From Paludibacter sp. (lineage in GTDB: Bacteria; Bacteroidota; Bacteroidia; Bacteroidales; Paludibacteraceae), in contig JAFLKK010000013.1 in the NCBI GenBank assembly GCA_019163375.1, forward strand, positions 1 to 64,000: a stretch of 64,000 nucleotides of DNA. Direction: 5' to 3'. The translations under genes and the position numbers were made by a program. Shown here piece after piece: positions 33,687 to 44,042 of the stretch (the stretch's first letter is position 1; every line of letters starts with the position of its first letter). The notes below the pieces were generated by a model. It saw only the letters and a program-made list of their open reading frames with translations. It did not search any database and was not told the origin of the DNA.

Positions 33687-36600
33687 TTATTTTATCGCAT
33701 ATTGTTTATTATCCGATTCACCCACACGATTTAAAAACTCGCGGAATGCACTGTACTGTTCAACAGTAACTTGTTCCGATTTACGGCTTATTCTGCGTTT
33801 TACAATTAGCTTTCCCGGAACTTTTGTATTGTATGTCAAATCATAACTTGCATTGGCACACTCGAAATGAATGTTCTGCGGAATTTCGACAAATTGTTTT
33901 CCCTTTGGCAAGTTGATGGTTATCTCTTCCGAACTGGTATCATCCGATAGTAGCGACCACAACTCAAGAGGATATTTACGGGTCTCTTCAGTCACAGCTT
34001 CCAGTGGAATTTGCTTTTCGGTCCATGGCAAAGTCATAATTTTCATACCTGCCACCTCCTGCATTGCATTCTTTACATCCAATTTATAGTCAATTATCAA
34101 ACTATCAGCCAGGTTATCCAGATTTGTGTATTTCAAATCCGTTACTTTTACCGGTACACTAAATTCCGAGGCCACATCCTGATTCATATTTTTCAATTGC
34201 TCCTCACTACCGATATACCGACATCTGTTACGCACCGAAGAGGCCCAGGCCGCAAACTGAATAGTTTGTCGCACGATTTGCATATCATTATTATTCAATG
34301 TAATAACATGAGTACGTTTGGTTTGATTCTTTGGTCTGAATGGCATTTCGAAGCGAATCAACTTGTCACCAAAAGGTTCATTGGCCAAAGGAATAGGTAA
34401 TATTTCCGAATTGAGATCAACCAAAAGTGCTGCTCCAAAAGGTAACATATTATCGGTCAACTCCAAATAGTATTTTTTAGTATCAATATTCAATTGTGCA
34501 ATGCAATGATTAAAATCGTTGGCAGGAAGCACCATGGTAGAGTTGCCATAATTACGGGTAGATATCAACACCAGGTTGGCATTTATTCCCACTTCCTGAC
34601 AAAGCGCTACGAACAATGTAGAGACATCTTTACAGTCGCCCAAGCGGGTGGTAATGGTTCTGGAGGCTTTTTGCGGAATAAAATTACCATGCATAAACGA
34701 CACATTAGAATAGGTTATATTCTCCAGAATGTAATTATAAAACAACTTGGCTTTTTCCAAAGGACTCACATTTTCATTCCCTTTAAGTACTTTTGCTACT
34801 GTTTCTTTGAGCACATAGTCGGTATTGAATTTACTGTATGTCAAATCCTTATACCAATCGCTAATGTACTTCCAGTTTGGAATACTGCTGTAGTACAAAA
34901 CCGGCGAAATATCGGAAGCAGCACTCATATAAGGCTCATCTTTTATCGATGGTTGGTTTGTGGTTTCCCATTGATAGAGTTTCATATTCTCTACTTCGGT
35001 TATGGTCGGATCAATTTTTCCGTTTGCAATCACATAGTCGAAACTCTTGTCTTTCGGAGCAAGAATGCTATAACGATTTAGGATAGAAGGAATTCCATAT
35101 TGAAATGAGAAATGACTAAACAAGTGTTTTGAAAGTTTACCTGTGGAAAGATCCTGTGTGCGATACACCAAATGAAGCACATCATTTACTTCCAGATTGG
35201 TAAACACTACATTGTTGTCGTCATCCGTTTCGGCTTTCCCTTTTGTGCCGTTAGCTTTAAACACTTCGGCTTTATCAATAATCAGTTTTTGGCTGTTTCC
35301 ATTATAGCTGATACTATATTCCTTCCAATTTTCGATACCCGATTGATTAAGAATTTTCACAGCCACCTCGTATCGATATTCTTTTGCACCTTCGGGATAA
35401 AACACCAATTGATAATCGTTCAGCAGCATTACCGAGTTATCTTGCGGATACTCTTTAGTGGTTGGTGCTTTGGCAATTATGTCCGAAATATCATTTTTTG
35501 GAAAAAACTCACTTAACTCCTTTTTATTTTCTGACAACCGCAACTGCGAGCGCGAATCGTAAGAAGTGGGGCCATAATAAATTGATTTGCGAAAACATTC
35601 TTTCGCGTTCTCCTCATCCTTGAGGCTTTTATAAATATAACCGCGCGTATTATAAATATTTGGCAAATAAGGCGACAGTCCCATTATCTGATCGTTTACT
35701 GCCAATGCTTCTTTGTATCGTTGCATGCGGAACAATTCAGAGCACAAATTATCGATATAGCCGGTTGCATACGGCATATTATCAATCCGTAGTTTTAGTG
35801 CTGCTATCCCTTTATCTGCATTTCCCTGTTCGATATAAACCTTCGACAAGGTTTCGAGAGCTGAGCTATTGAAATAGTTCTTGCAATAATTCTCAACCAC
35901 CGCAACGGATGATTTAGGATTATTTGTCACATTTTTTTCAATCATGTAGTTTAGGTTCATCAAGTCGGCACGCTCCGGATACTTTTTATACATCGTTTTA
36001 GCCATAGCAATAACATCATTGTACCTTTTTTGATGCGAGGCCAGGTTTATCTCCCAGTCTTCGGTAACCATACTTTCACCATACAATCCTTTCACTTTAT
36101 TACATATCTCAATCGCTTCGGTATATTTTTCCGATTTTACAGCTTCGTTGAACGATTCCTGCAAACCGATAAAAGAGTTTGGATCCAATCGCTTAATGTT
36201 TTCCATCTCTTTATCGTAGTCGGTTTGATTTCTGGCTCTGGTATACGCCTCAGCCATCCGATACGCAAGCAATGAAGAACTTGGAATCAGCGTCTCCAGT
36301 ACTTTTAAGGCTTTTGTGGCCTCGTAGGCTTTGTCGTTGCGCAAATAGGTCTCGCCCAACAACAAATTATTCAACGGATTAGAGGGCGACTGTTTCACTT
36401 TCTCGATAAAAAACTCTTCGGCAAAGAAAGGCAGCAAATCAGTGGTGGTGGTTTTTGTCGACTTGGTATAATCGACATAATTAGCCACATCCACCAGTCC
36501 CTGTATTGGATTTGCGTCGGCATCTGTAAGTCGAATCATAAAGTTTGCACCCGATATTTCGCTTTGTCCGATTTGTACCAATATCCTGTTATTACCTTTA

Positions 36601-37448
36601 TTTAGTTTCACTTTAGTGGCATAAATATCTAAATCACAGTTACGCTCGTCCGAAACCATCGATACCAGTTCATCATTCACCCACACTTTTAGCGAGCCCG
36701 AAGTACCTGCTCTCAAATATATTTCCTGATCGACAGGGCTGGTCACAAAAGTTTGAGCATACTGAATGGTATTATTCAATACAAAATAATAGTCGAAATA
36801 AAACCAGTTGTTGGGTTTATTGCACGTTGGCGTGTACCATTTTACATCCGCATCTACTTTATTTTTGAATGTATCTGCGGCAGTAGCTTTACTCACCGCA
36901 CCCCAGTCCTTGGCAAACCCACTTCCCGAGGTGTTATCGAAGCTGCCAAGCACTTGCCAATGACTCAATGCTCCCATTTTGGCATATAATTCTGTTGCCT
37001 TTTTATCATTATTATTGTTGGTGTAATGCGAACCTAAACGCGAATAGATAATGGCTTTCAGCGTTCCATTCATCTTAGGGTCAGCTACAATTTTCTCCAA
37101 GAAACTCACTTTTTTCTGAGGCATCAGGTTGTCCGACTCAAACAGAAATGGCAAACCACTCATCGAATAAAGGTAGGGATAGGGATTCGTACTTGATTCG
37201 TAGAACTTACAAAAATTGTCGAAAGCAGCATCCAGCTTATTTTCCGACCAATCCAGACAGCAAAGACTAAGCAAGGCATCCGTCTTTGTATCTGCATCCA
37301 AGGCAGCCTTATTAAACAGATTACGTGCTTCTACCCTATCATTTTTACCAAAAGCAGTCCACGCATTTTGGTAGTCCTGTGTTGCGGCAACTAACACAGC
37401 ATTAAAAGCAATAAATTGCAACAGCAAAAGAAGTCCTAATTTTCTCAT
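33687..37448 (-). CDS. TPR / DUF3857 / transglutaminase-like exported protein
   Basis: Start ATG at 37448 (MRKLGLLLLLQFIAFNAVLV, a signal peptide); the two codons before it start with TTG. A 1253-residue protein. Residues about 25-620 hold tetratricopeptide-type helices (TPR units such as AYEATKALKVLETLIPSSSL and EALAVNDQIMGLSPYLPNIY), residues about 680-890 the DUF3857 beta domain, and about 900-1010 a transglutaminase-like fold with Cys941 (LGDCKDVSTLF), His984 (DFNHCIAQL) and Asp1002 (ELTDNML). The complete triad suggests catalysis, possibly a papain-like protease or cross-linker of envelope or extracellular proteins. It is a single-gene unit between two terminators. Confidence 0.88.
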   Translation of the reverse strand: MRKLGLLLLLQFIAFNAVLVAATQDYQNAWTAFGKNDRVEARNLFNKAALDADTKTDALLSLCCLDWSENKLDAAFDNFCKFYESSTNPYPYLYSMSGLPFLFESDNLMPQKKVSFLEKIVADPKMNGTLKAIIYSRLGSHYTNNNNDKKATELYAKMGALSHWQVLGSFDNTSGSGFAKDWGAVSKATAADTFKNKVDADVKWYTPTCNKPNNWFYFDYYFVLNNTIQYAQTFVTSPVDQEIYLRAGTSGSLKVWVNDELVSMVSDERNCDLDIYATKVKLNKGNNRILVQIGQSEISGANFMIRLTDADANPIQGLVDVANYVDYTKSTKTTTTDLLPFFAEEFFIEKVKQSPSNPLNNLLLGETYLRNDKAYEATKALKVLETLIPSSSLLAYRMAEAYTRARNQTDYDKEMENIKRLDPNSFIGLQESFNEAVKSEKYTEAIEICNKVKGLYGESMVTEDWEINLASHQKRYNDVIAMAKTMYKKYPERADLMNLNYMIEKNVTNNPKSSVAVVENYCKNYFNSSALETLSKVYIEQGNADKGIAALKLRIDNMPYATGYIDNLCSELFRMQRYKEALAVNDQIMGLSPYLPNIYNTRGYIYKSLKDEENAKECFRKSIYYGPTSYDSRSQLRLSENKKELSEFFPKNDISDIIAKAPTTKEYPQDNSVMLLNDYQLVFYPEGAKEYRYEVAVKILNQSGIENWKEYSISYNGNSQKLIIDKAEVFKANGTKGKAETDDDNNVVFTNLEVNDVLHLVYRTQDLSTGKLSKHLFSHFSFQYGIPSILNRYSILAPKDKSFDYVIANGKIDPTITEVENMKLYQWETTNQPSIKDEPYMSAASDISPVLYYSSIPNWKYISDWYKDLTYSKFNTDYVLKETVAKVLKGNENVSPLEKAKLFYNYILENITYSNVSFMHGNFIPQKASRTITTRLGDCKDVSTLFVALCQEVGINANLVLISTRNYGNSTMVLPANDFNHCIAQLNIDTKKYYLELTDNMLPFGAALLVDLNSEILPIPLANEPFGDKLIRFEMPFRPKNQTKRTHVITLNNNDMQIVRQTIQFAAWASSVRNRCRYIGSEEQLKNMNQDVASEFSVPVKVTDLKYTNLDNLADSLIIDYKLDVKNAMQEVAGMKIMTLPWTEKQIPLEAVTEETRKYPLELWSLLSDDTSSEEITINLPKGKQFVEIPQNIHFECANASYDLTYNTKVPGKLIVKRRISRKSEQVTVEQYSAFREFLNRVGESDNKQYAIK

Positions 37449-37657
37449 TACCAAATCAGTATTAAATTATTTATTCTATTAGATCTATTTTGTAAAATTA
37501 TTTTTCACTTAAAAACAAAGATGAGAAATTATTTTTATTTTCACAATAACAGGGAAGATTATTTTTAAAGATTTTAATTGAAATTTTCTCCATTTGGATA
37601 GTAAAAAAATATTTAAAAATAACGAAGTAAATATTTTCCAGTATTAAGTAAATTACA

Positions 37658-37665
37658 TATTTTTG
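37658..37665 (+). promoter_or_regulatory. -7 box of the lipoprotein gene
   Basis: TATTTTTG followed by C, 64 bases before the start codon. The rest of the 281-base divergent gap is AT-rich and shows nothing else I can support. Confidence 0.45.
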
Positions 37666-37729
37666 CTGTCGTAAAATTTAATTCTCCTAATAAAAACGAC
37701 TGTTATTTTAAAACTAAAACGAAACGAAA

Positions 37730-38452
37730 ATGAAGAAAATGCTTATTTCCATTGCTATCAGCTGCCTGCTGATGACCTCCTGCGTTACCTACCATCACGG
37801 AGCAATAAGTTCCGCAGCTGTAAGCAGAACAGTAAAATATCAAGACATTGCCATCGGTGTATCGCAGATAAATAAATTCTGGGGATTTGGCGGAATTTCA
37901 AAAGATGCTTTGGTGCTGGAAGCTAGACGAGAAATGACTAAAAACAGACCGCTTGGGGCTAAAGAGCAATATTTAAACTTTACGGTTGACTTCAAATACA
38001 CTTTTTGGCCTATTGTTAGCCAAACAAGAGTAACCATGTGTGCCGACGTGGTAAGCTTCACGAACGATTCCACCGGTGAAGTATACAGCACTAAATACAA
38101 AGAAAAACTTCTAGGAAAGAGTCTCACCAACGAATTATTCGCAATTGGAGATTCAGTGATCTTCAATAAAACACATGAAGGTGTGATTATTTCAATTGAA
38201 GATGTTGATATTGTAAGAGTACTTTATAAGTCGAGATCTGACAAAAACAGAACAAAACGAATCTCAATAAATAAAATTTACGCTACAAACAAATCATTTT
38301 CAACACTTAGTCCCAAAACCTGGTATACCTACTCCAGTGGTCTGAATAATGATCAAAAAAACACAGCCTATATTATGGGTCTTGGATTAAAATCATTAAT
38401 TGTAAAAGACAGTTCTAATTCTATTGAAGTTATTGACTATCAAAAAAGGTAA
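37730..38452 (+). CDS. Putative lipoprotein of unknown function
   Basis: A 240-residue protein with a lipoprotein signal peptide: MLISIAISCLLMTSC, the final Cys (residue 18) being the likely lipidated residue. The mature region contains FKYTFWPIVSQTRVTMCADV and DSTGEVYSTKYKEKLL, which look like beta strands of a soluble domain, and a later SRSDKNRTKRISINKIYATN region. I see no family signature. It would be anchored to the inner leaflet of the outer membrane. It stands alone and ends at a terminator shared with the fumarate reductase operon. Confidence 0.72.
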   Translation: MKKMLISIAISCLLMTSCVTYHHGAISSAAVSRTVKYQDIAIGVSQINKFWGFGGISKDALVLEARREMTKNRPLGAKEQYLNFTVDFKYTFWPIVSQTRVTMCADVVSFTNDSTGEVYSTKYKEKLLGKSLTNELFAIGDSVIFNKTHEGVIISIEDVDIVRVLYKSRSDKNRTKRISINKIYATNKSFSTLSPKTWYTYSSGLNNDQKNTAYIMGLGLKSLIVKDSSNSIEVIDYQKR

Positions 38453-38472
38453 CTGAAACATTTCAAACAAAA

Positions 38473-38520
38473 AAAATACCGCCTCGTAACGATAATAAAA
38501 TCGAAACGAGGCAGTATTTT
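38473..38520. terminator. Bidirectional terminator
   Basis: AAAATACCGCCTCGT / ACGAGGCAGTATTTT arms (one mismatch) with an A run and a T run, between the lipoprotein gene and frdB. Confidence 0.85.
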
Positions 38521-38572
38521 GTATATTATATTCACAGAATAGCCGAAACTACTCTGTGAACAAATCAATTTT

Positions 38573-39328
38573 CTAGTCCTGGAATTTTGCTACCAAAAAC
38601 TCACGGTTCAAACGTGCAATATGCGAAATAGAAACGTTTTTAGGACATTCGGCTTCACAAGCACCAGTGTTGGTACAGTTACCAAATCCTAATTCGTCCA
38701 TTTTTGCTACCATTGCTTTAGCACGGTGAGCTCCTTCAACTTTTCCTTGTGGAAGTAATGCCAATTGGCTTACTTTTGCCGCAACGAATAGCATAGCAGA
38801 ACCGTTTTTACAAGCAGCAGCACAAGCACCACAACCGATACATGAAGCAGCATCCATAGCTTCATCAGCTATATCTTTTCCAATAGGAATAGCATTTCCA
38901 TCAGGAACACCACCGGTATTTACATTTACATAACCACCAGCCTGAATAATTTTGTCGTAAGCACCACGATCTACCATCAAATCTTTGATAATAGGGAATG
39001 CAGCCGAACGCCAAGGTTCGATAGTGATAGTCTGACCATCATTGAAATTACGCATGTGCAACTGACAAGTAGTAATTTCGCCATCTGGTCCGTGTGGATG
39101 TCCATTGATATACATACTACACATTCCGCAAATACCTTCGCGACAATCGTGATCGAAAGCTACCGGCTCTTTACGCTCAGCAACCAATTGTTCGTTAAGT
39201 ACATCCATCATTTCGAGGAATGAACTATCGGTAGAAACATTATCTATTTTATAGGTCTCAAATTTGCCTTTGGCTTTTGGACCAGCTTGACGCCAAACTT
39301 TTAGCGTTAAATTTATCGTTTTGTCCAT
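38573..39328 (-). CDS. frdB: Fumarate reductase / succinate dehydrogenase iron-sulfur subunit
   Basis: A 251-residue electron-transfer subunit. The [2Fe-2S] cluster motif is CREGICGMC (with a fourth Cys in TTCQLHM), and two further clusters are bound by [11 protein letters not shown] and the [12 protein letters not shown] segments. It relays electrons between the flavoprotein FrdA and the membrane cytochrome. It is the last gene of the run frdC, frdA, frdB and starts 10 bases after frdA ends. In fermentative Bacteroidetes this enzyme mainly reduces fumarate with menaquinol to make succinate; sequence alone cannot separate that from succinate oxidation. Confidence 0.95.
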   Translation of the reverse strand: MDKTINLTLKVWRQAGPKAKGKFETYKIDNVSTDSSFLEMMDVLNEQLVAERKEPVAFDHDCREGICGMCSMYINGHPHGPDGEITTCQLHMRNFNDGQTITIEPWRSAAFPIIKDLMVDRGAYDKIIQAGGYVNVNTGGVPDGNAIPIGKDIADEAMDAASCIGCGACAAACKNGSAMLFVAAKVSQLALLPQGKVEGAHRAKAMVAKMDELGFGNCTNTGACEAECPKNVSISHIARLNREFLVAKFQD

Positions 39329-39338
39329 ATCTTTTTAG

Positions 39339-41315
39339 TTACGCTTTATAATTACGTTGTTGACGGTGAATAAACTCGTAGTCGAGAGCTTCTTTAAGCA
39401 ATGTAGGCTCTTCACCTTCACCGTTAAATTTCCAGCAAGAAGCAAATGAGAATTCTTCATCATTACGCAATGCTTCGCCTTCAGGAGTTTGGTATTCTTC
39501 GCGGAAGTGACCACCACAAGATTCTTCGCGTTGCAATGCGTCGCGTGCCATCAGTTCGCCAATTTCGATAAAGTCAGCTACACGAAGTGCTTTTTCCAAC
39601 TCGGCGTTCATATTGTCAGCAGCTCCCGGGATAAATACATTGCTCCAGAATTCTTTACGAACTTCTTTTATTTTTTCCAATGCATGTTCCAAACCGGCTT
39701 TATTACGACCCATACCAACGAAATCCCACATGATAAGACCCAACTCGCGGTGAATAGTATCTACTGATTTTTTACCCTGAATGCTCATCAATTTCTTGAT
39801 TTTGTCGCTCACTGATTTTTCAGCATCAGCAAATTCAGGTAAATCAGTACTCATGCGAGGCACTTGAATCTGATCGGCCAAATAATTTTGAATAGTGTAT
39901 GGTAATACGAAATATCCATCGGCCAATCCTTGCATCAATGCAGAAGCACCCAGACGGTTCGCACCGTGGTCAGAGAAGTTAGCTTCACCAATACAGAACA
40001 ATCCTTTTACAGAAGTTTGTAGTTCATAATCAACCCAGATACCACCCATAGTGTAGTGAATAGCAGGATAGATCATCATCGGTGTGTTGTATGGATTATC
40101 GTCAACGATTTTTTCATACATTTGGAAAAGGTTACCGTAACGGGCACGAACCACATCTTCGCCAAGGCGATTGATAGCAGCCGAGAAGTCGAGATATACA
40201 GCTAAACCTGTGTTACCAACACCGTAACCGGCATCGCAACGTTCTTTTGCAGCACGTGAAGCCACGTCGCGGGGAACTAAGTTACCAAAAGCAGGATAGC
40301 GACGCTCCAAATAATAATCGCGTTCGTCTTCTTTCAAATCAGTTGCTTTTTTCTTTCCTGCACGGATAGCTTCAGCATCTTCTTTTGATTTTGGAGTCCA
40401 GATACGACCATCATTACGCAATGATTCAGACATCAATGTCAGTTTCGATTGAAACTCTCCGTGTACCGGGATACAAGTAGGGTGAATTTGAGCGTAAGCA
40501 GGGTTTGCAAAATAAGCTCCTTTTTTGTACATTTGAACTGCAGCAGAAGCGTTCGAAGTCATTGCATTGGTAGATAAGAAAAATGCATTTCCATAACCAC
40601 CGGTTCCAACTACTACGGCATGAGCGAAGAAACGCTCTACTTTACCGGTAACCAGGTTGCGGGCAATGATACCGCGGGCGCGACCATCAATTACTACCAC
40701 ATCCAACATTTCGTAGCGAGAATATAATTTTACAGTTCCTTTACCAATTTGGCGACTCAAAGCTGAATAAGCTCCAAGCAACAATTGTTGTCCTGTTTGT
40801 CCTTTAGCATAAAAAGTACGTGATACCTGAGCACCACCAAATGAACGGTTGTCCAACAAACCGCCGTATTCGCGAGCAAAAGGAACACCTTGAGCTACAC
40901 ATTGGTCGATAATACCGTTCGACACTTCTGCCAAACGATACACGTTGGCTTCACGAGCGCGGTAATCACCACCTTTAATTGTATCGTAGAAAAGACGGTA
41001 AACAGAGTCACCATCATTTTGATAGTTTTTTGCAGCATTGATACCACCTTGTGCAGCGATAGAGTGCGCACGACGAGGAGAATCCTGAATACAAAAGTTT
41101 AATACGTTGAAGCCCATCTCAGCCATTGATGCAGCAGCCGAAGCTCCGGCCAAACCTGTACCTACAACGATAACATCAAGACGACGTTTGTTGGCAGGGT
41201 TCACCAATTTTTGATGTGCTTTATAATTGCTCCATTTTTCAGCTAACGGTCCCGCAGGAATTTTAGCGTCTATTTTAGTTGTTTCTACCGCAGTAGATTC
41301 TTCTTTCTTTGCCAT
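39339..41315 (-). CDS. frdA: Fumarate reductase / succinate dehydrogenase flavoprotein subunit
   Basis: A 658-residue FAD enzyme. The dinucleotide-binding motif is [20 protein letters not shown] near residue 50; FAD attachment is expected at the His of [11 protein letters not shown]. Substrate-binding and active-site parts include [17 protein letters not shown] and [16 protein letters not shown]. About 70 residues longer than the E. coli enzymes, matching the B. subtilis/Bacteroides-type (quinone-linked, single cytochrome) subfamily. Located at the cytosolic face of the membrane with FrdB and FrdC. Confidence 0.96.
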   Translation of the reverse strand: MAKKEESTAVETTKIDAKIPAGPLAEKWSNYKAHQKLVNPANKRRLDVIVVGTGLAGASAAASMAEMGFNVLNFCIQDSPRRAHSIAAQGGINAAKNYQNDGDSVYRLFYDTIKGGDYRAREANVYRLAEVSNGIIDQCVAQGVPFAREYGGLLDNRSFGGAQVSRTFYAKGQTGQQLLLGAYSALSRQIGKGTVKLYSRYEMLDVVVIDGRARGIIARNLVTGKVERFFAHAVVVGTGGYGNAFFLSTNAMTSNASAAVQMYKKGAYFANPAYAQIHPTCIPVHGEFQSKLTLMSESLRNDGRIWTPKSKEDAEAIRAGKKKATDLKEDERDYYLERRYPAFGNLVPRDVASRAAKERCDAGYGVGNTGLAVYLDFSAAINRLGEDVVRARYGNLFQMYEKIVDDNPYNTPMMIYPAIHYTMGGIWVDYELQTSVKGLFCIGEANFSDHGANRLGASALMQGLADGYFVLPYTIQNYLADQIQVPRMSTDLPEFADAEKSVSDKIKKLMSIQGKKSVDTIHRELGLIMWDFVGMGRNKAGLEHALEKIKEVRKEFWSNVFIPGAADNMNAELEKALRVADFIEIGELMARDALQREESCGGHFREEYQTPEGEALRNDEEFSFASCWKFNGEGEEPTLLKEALDYEFIHRQQRNYKA

Positions 41316-41346
41316 ATTATAATTTGCTATTTTTAAAAATTTACAA

Positions 41347-42024
41347 TTAGCAGCCTGAACCGCATCCTAATAGATAATACACAGGAACCGCCATAAACAT
41401 CAACACTACAATAGTAGAGATAACATTAGCAATCACTTTTACACGTGGTAACCATGTTTTGTTGTTCAATCCTAACGATTGTAACGCACTCCAGATACCG
41501 TGTGTTAAGTGCAACCATAAAGCTGCCAGCCAAACAATGTATACAACACAATACACCCAATTGCTAAACAATTGTTGTACATAAGCGGCTCCATCAGCCG
41601 GGTGAAAATCACCTGTATGGATACCTGTTAATTCTACAAATTGCATTTTGAACCAAAAGTTGTACATGTGCAAAACAAGGAATCCAAGTACAATTGCACC
41701 CAACACCAACATGTTTTGCGAAGACCAGCTAACACCTTTTTGGTTGTTTTTAACTGCGTAACGTTCGGCTCCACGAGCACGCATGTTCTGGAAAGTCAGA
41801 TACAACGCATACAAAATGTGAATCACAAAGCCACTCGCTAAAATACTTGTAGCAACAAGGGCATACCAATTTGCACCTAAAAATTCACATATCGCATTAT
41901 ATCCTTCGGGCGAAATAATCACCACAAGATTCATAATACTGTGAAACAGCAAAAACAACACGAGAAATGTTCCCGTGATACTCATAACAAGCTTCCGCCC
42001 AATAGAGGAATCAATTAACCACAT
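41347..42024 (-). CDS. frdC: Fumarate reductase / succinate dehydrogenase cytochrome b subunit
   Basis: A 225-residue di-haem cytochrome b558-type anchor with five predicted helices ([79 protein letters not shown], and a C-terminal helix). Candidate haem ligands are His residues in [20 protein letters not shown] and LHLTHGIWS. The single-subunit anchor agrees with the B. subtilis-type complex. It ends in a short Cys-rich tail (LLGCGSGC), which I note as unusual. It heads the operon, with a TATCTTTG promoter 50 bases upstream. Confidence 0.93.
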   Translation of the reverse strand: MWLIDSSIGRKLVMSITGTFLVLFLLFHSIMNLVVIISPEGYNAICEFLGANWYALVATSILASGFVIHILYALYLTFQNMRARGAERYAVKNNQKGVSWSSQNMLVLGAIVLGFLVLHMYNFWFKMQFVELTGIHTGDFHPADGAAYVQQLFSNWVYCVVYIVWLAALWLHLTHGIWSALQSLGLNNKTWLPRVKVIANVISTIVVLMFMAVPVYYLLGCGSGC

Positions 42025-42073
42025 AGATTTTTGTTTTAGTTTGAAATTTATTTAGTAGTTCGTAATTTTAAAT

Positions 42074-42081
42074 CAAAGATA
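42074..42081 (-). promoter_or_regulatory. -7 box of the frdCAB operon
   Basis: Minus-strand TATCTTTG, 50 bases before the frdC start codon. Confidence 0.6.
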
Positions 42082-42445
42082 ACCAATAGATTATAATTAT
42101 TTATCAGTTTTTAAAAAAGTCCCACAAAATTAGTGATTTGATTTCGATAATGCAAACTATTACGGAAAAAATTCTTTAATTAGACGTTAATTTAAAATCA
42201 TAAATAACACACAAAATAGTCGATCCAAAACAACATTTAAACATCAAACAGCGTTTAAAGAATATGTAGAGATTATTTTCCCACTAAATCAGAGTTTTAA
42301 GTTCAAGCAAGTCATCAAAAAAAAAATTCATTCTAACTGAATTAAAATTAATTTGATTGCATTTATTTTCACCTGAGCCTAATAATTAACCTTTATATTT
42401 GGCCATTACAAATTGGAATGATTTCAATCTTGCAATTTTATATTG
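42082..42445. other. Long AT-rich gap between frdC and hydG
   Basis: No coding signal in about 360 bases. The only structure I note is the inverted repeat TTTAAAC (10-base gap) GTTTAAA in 42236-42259, which might be an operator for either divergent operon. Confidence 0.5.
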
Positions 42446-42479
42446 TACCTTTGCACTCTGATTCAATCGGATTTCCGAT
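42446..42479 (+). promoter_or_regulatory. Promoter and inverted repeat upstream of hydG
   Basis: TACCTTTG at 42446-42453 is a strong -7 box. The perfect inverted repeat ATCGGA-TT-TCCGAT at 42466-42479 lies just past the expected transcription start, where a repressor or redox sensor could act. No convincing -33 box is visible. Confidence 0.55.
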
Positions 42480-42544
42480 CAATAATTAACCCAGATCATT
42501 CCATCAGACTCATTCCGACACATTAGATTCAACCTGAAAACAAA

Positions 42545-43972
42545 ATGAAATTTACCCCCGAAACATACCGTATTCCCGACAAGCCAATGACTTCATTCAT
42601 CGACAGTGAAGAAATTTGGAACTATATTCACACAACTATTTCTACCAAAGAAAAAGTACGCGAAATAATTGTAAAATCGCTTTCAAAGAAACGACTAAAT
42701 CTGGAAGAAGTTGCTGTACTAATAAATGCCGACGACCCCGAATTAATTGAAGAGATAAAAGAAGGCGCTAAAACCTTAAAGAAAACTATTTACGGTAACA
42801 GAATTGTGCTTTTTGCACCACTTTACGTGGGAAGCAAGTGTGCCAACAACTGCACCTATTGCGGTTTCAGAGCATCAAACAAAGAGGTGGTAAGGAAAAC
42901 ACTTAATGATCAGGAATTGATCAGTGAAGTAGAAGCATTGGAAGAAAACGGTCAAAAACGTCTGATACTGGTGTACGGCGAACACGCACATTACAGTCCC
43001 GAATATATTGCACACACCGTGAAAGTTGCCTACAGCGTAAGAAAAGGCAACGGCGAAATCCGCAGAATAAATATCAATGCTGCACCCATGGAAATTGATG
43101 GTTTCAAAACAATAAAAGAAGCGGGCATTGGAACTTTTCAGGTTTTTCAAGAAACATATAACCGGGAAGCTTATAAAACCTATCATCTGAGTGGCAAAAA
43201 AGCCGACTTTGACTATCGCTTAACTTCGCTGGATCGTGCTCAGGAAGCAGGATTGGACGATGTGGGAATCGGTGCACTGTTTGGACTTTACGATTGGCGT
43301 TTTGAGGTACTGGGACTTATTCGCCACACCAACCATTTGGAGGCTTGCTATAACGTTGGACCTCATACTATTTCGTTTCCACGAATAAAAGATGCCTCGT
43401 CGCTTAATTTGGGTGATAAATACTTCGTTTCCGACGAGGACTTTACGAAGCTAATTGCCATTTTACGACTGGCTGTTCCCTACACAGGAATGATTCTGAC
43501 GGCTCGTGAACCAGAAAAACTACGAAACGAAATTATACAATATGGCGTTTCTCAAATTGACGGTGGAACAAAGCTCGAGTTGGGCAGTTATTCAAAAACT
43601 GAGAAAGAGGAGCAAAATTTAAACAACGAGCAGTTCAAAATAAACGATGACAGATCGCTAAATGATATTATCGACGAATTGCTCGACCAGGAAATGATTC
43701 CTTCGTTCTGCACATCGTGCTATCGTCGCGGACGAACGGGTGAACATTTTATGGAATTCTCGGTGCCGGGATTTATCAAACGGTTCTGTACCCCGAACGC
43801 CATATTGACCATGGCAGAATACATCGAAGATTATGCTCCCGAACAAACGGCCATAAAAGGATGGAAAGCGATAGAAAAAAATATCGAGACACTTGAAGAT
43901 GATAAAATCAAAAAGTCGGTGCTTGAAAAAATTGAAAAAATAAAAGCAGGAGAAAGAGATTTGTACTATTAG
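42545..43972 (+). CDS. hydG: [FeFe]-hydrogenase maturase HydG (tyrosine lyase)
   Basis: A 475-residue radical-SAM enzyme that cleaves tyrosine to make the CO and CN ligands of the H-cluster. The N-terminal SAM cluster is CX3CX2C at Cys99, Cys103 and Cys106 (SKCANNCTYCGF). The HydG-specific C-terminal auxiliary cluster is CX2CX22C at Cys389, Cys392 and Cys415 (CTSCYRRGR and KRFC), which distinguishes it from ThiH. It heads the hydG, hydF, hydE operon (70- and 17-base gaps). The structural hydrogenase is not in the window. Confidence 0.97.
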   Translation: MKFTPETYRIPDKPMTSFIDSEEIWNYIHTTISTKEKVREIIVKSLSKKRLNLEEVAVLINADDPELIEEIKEGAKTLKKTIYGNRIVLFAPLYVGSKCANNCTYCGFRASNKEVVRKTLNDQELISEVEALEENGQKRLILVYGEHAHYSPEYIAHTVKVAYSVRKGNGEIRRININAAPMEIDGFKTIKEAGIGTFQVFQETYNREAYKTYHLSGKKADFDYRLTSLDRAQEAGLDDVGIGALFGLYDWRFEVLGLIRHTNHLEACYNVGPHTISFPRIKDASSLNLGDKYFVSDEDFTKLIAILRLAVPYTGMILTAREPEKLRNEIIQYGVSQIDGGTKLELGSYSKTEKEEQNLNNEQFKINDDRSLNDIIDELLDQEMIPSFCTSCYRRGRTGEHFMEFSVPGFIKRFCTPNAILTMAEYIEDYAPEQTAIKGWKAIEKNIETLEDDKIKKSVLEKIEKIKAGERDLYY

Positions 43973-44042
43973 ACCCCTAAATCTCCGTCAGCCGACGGAG
44001 ACTTTAAGAACCAAGTTTCTATAAAATATAAAGAATACGAGA

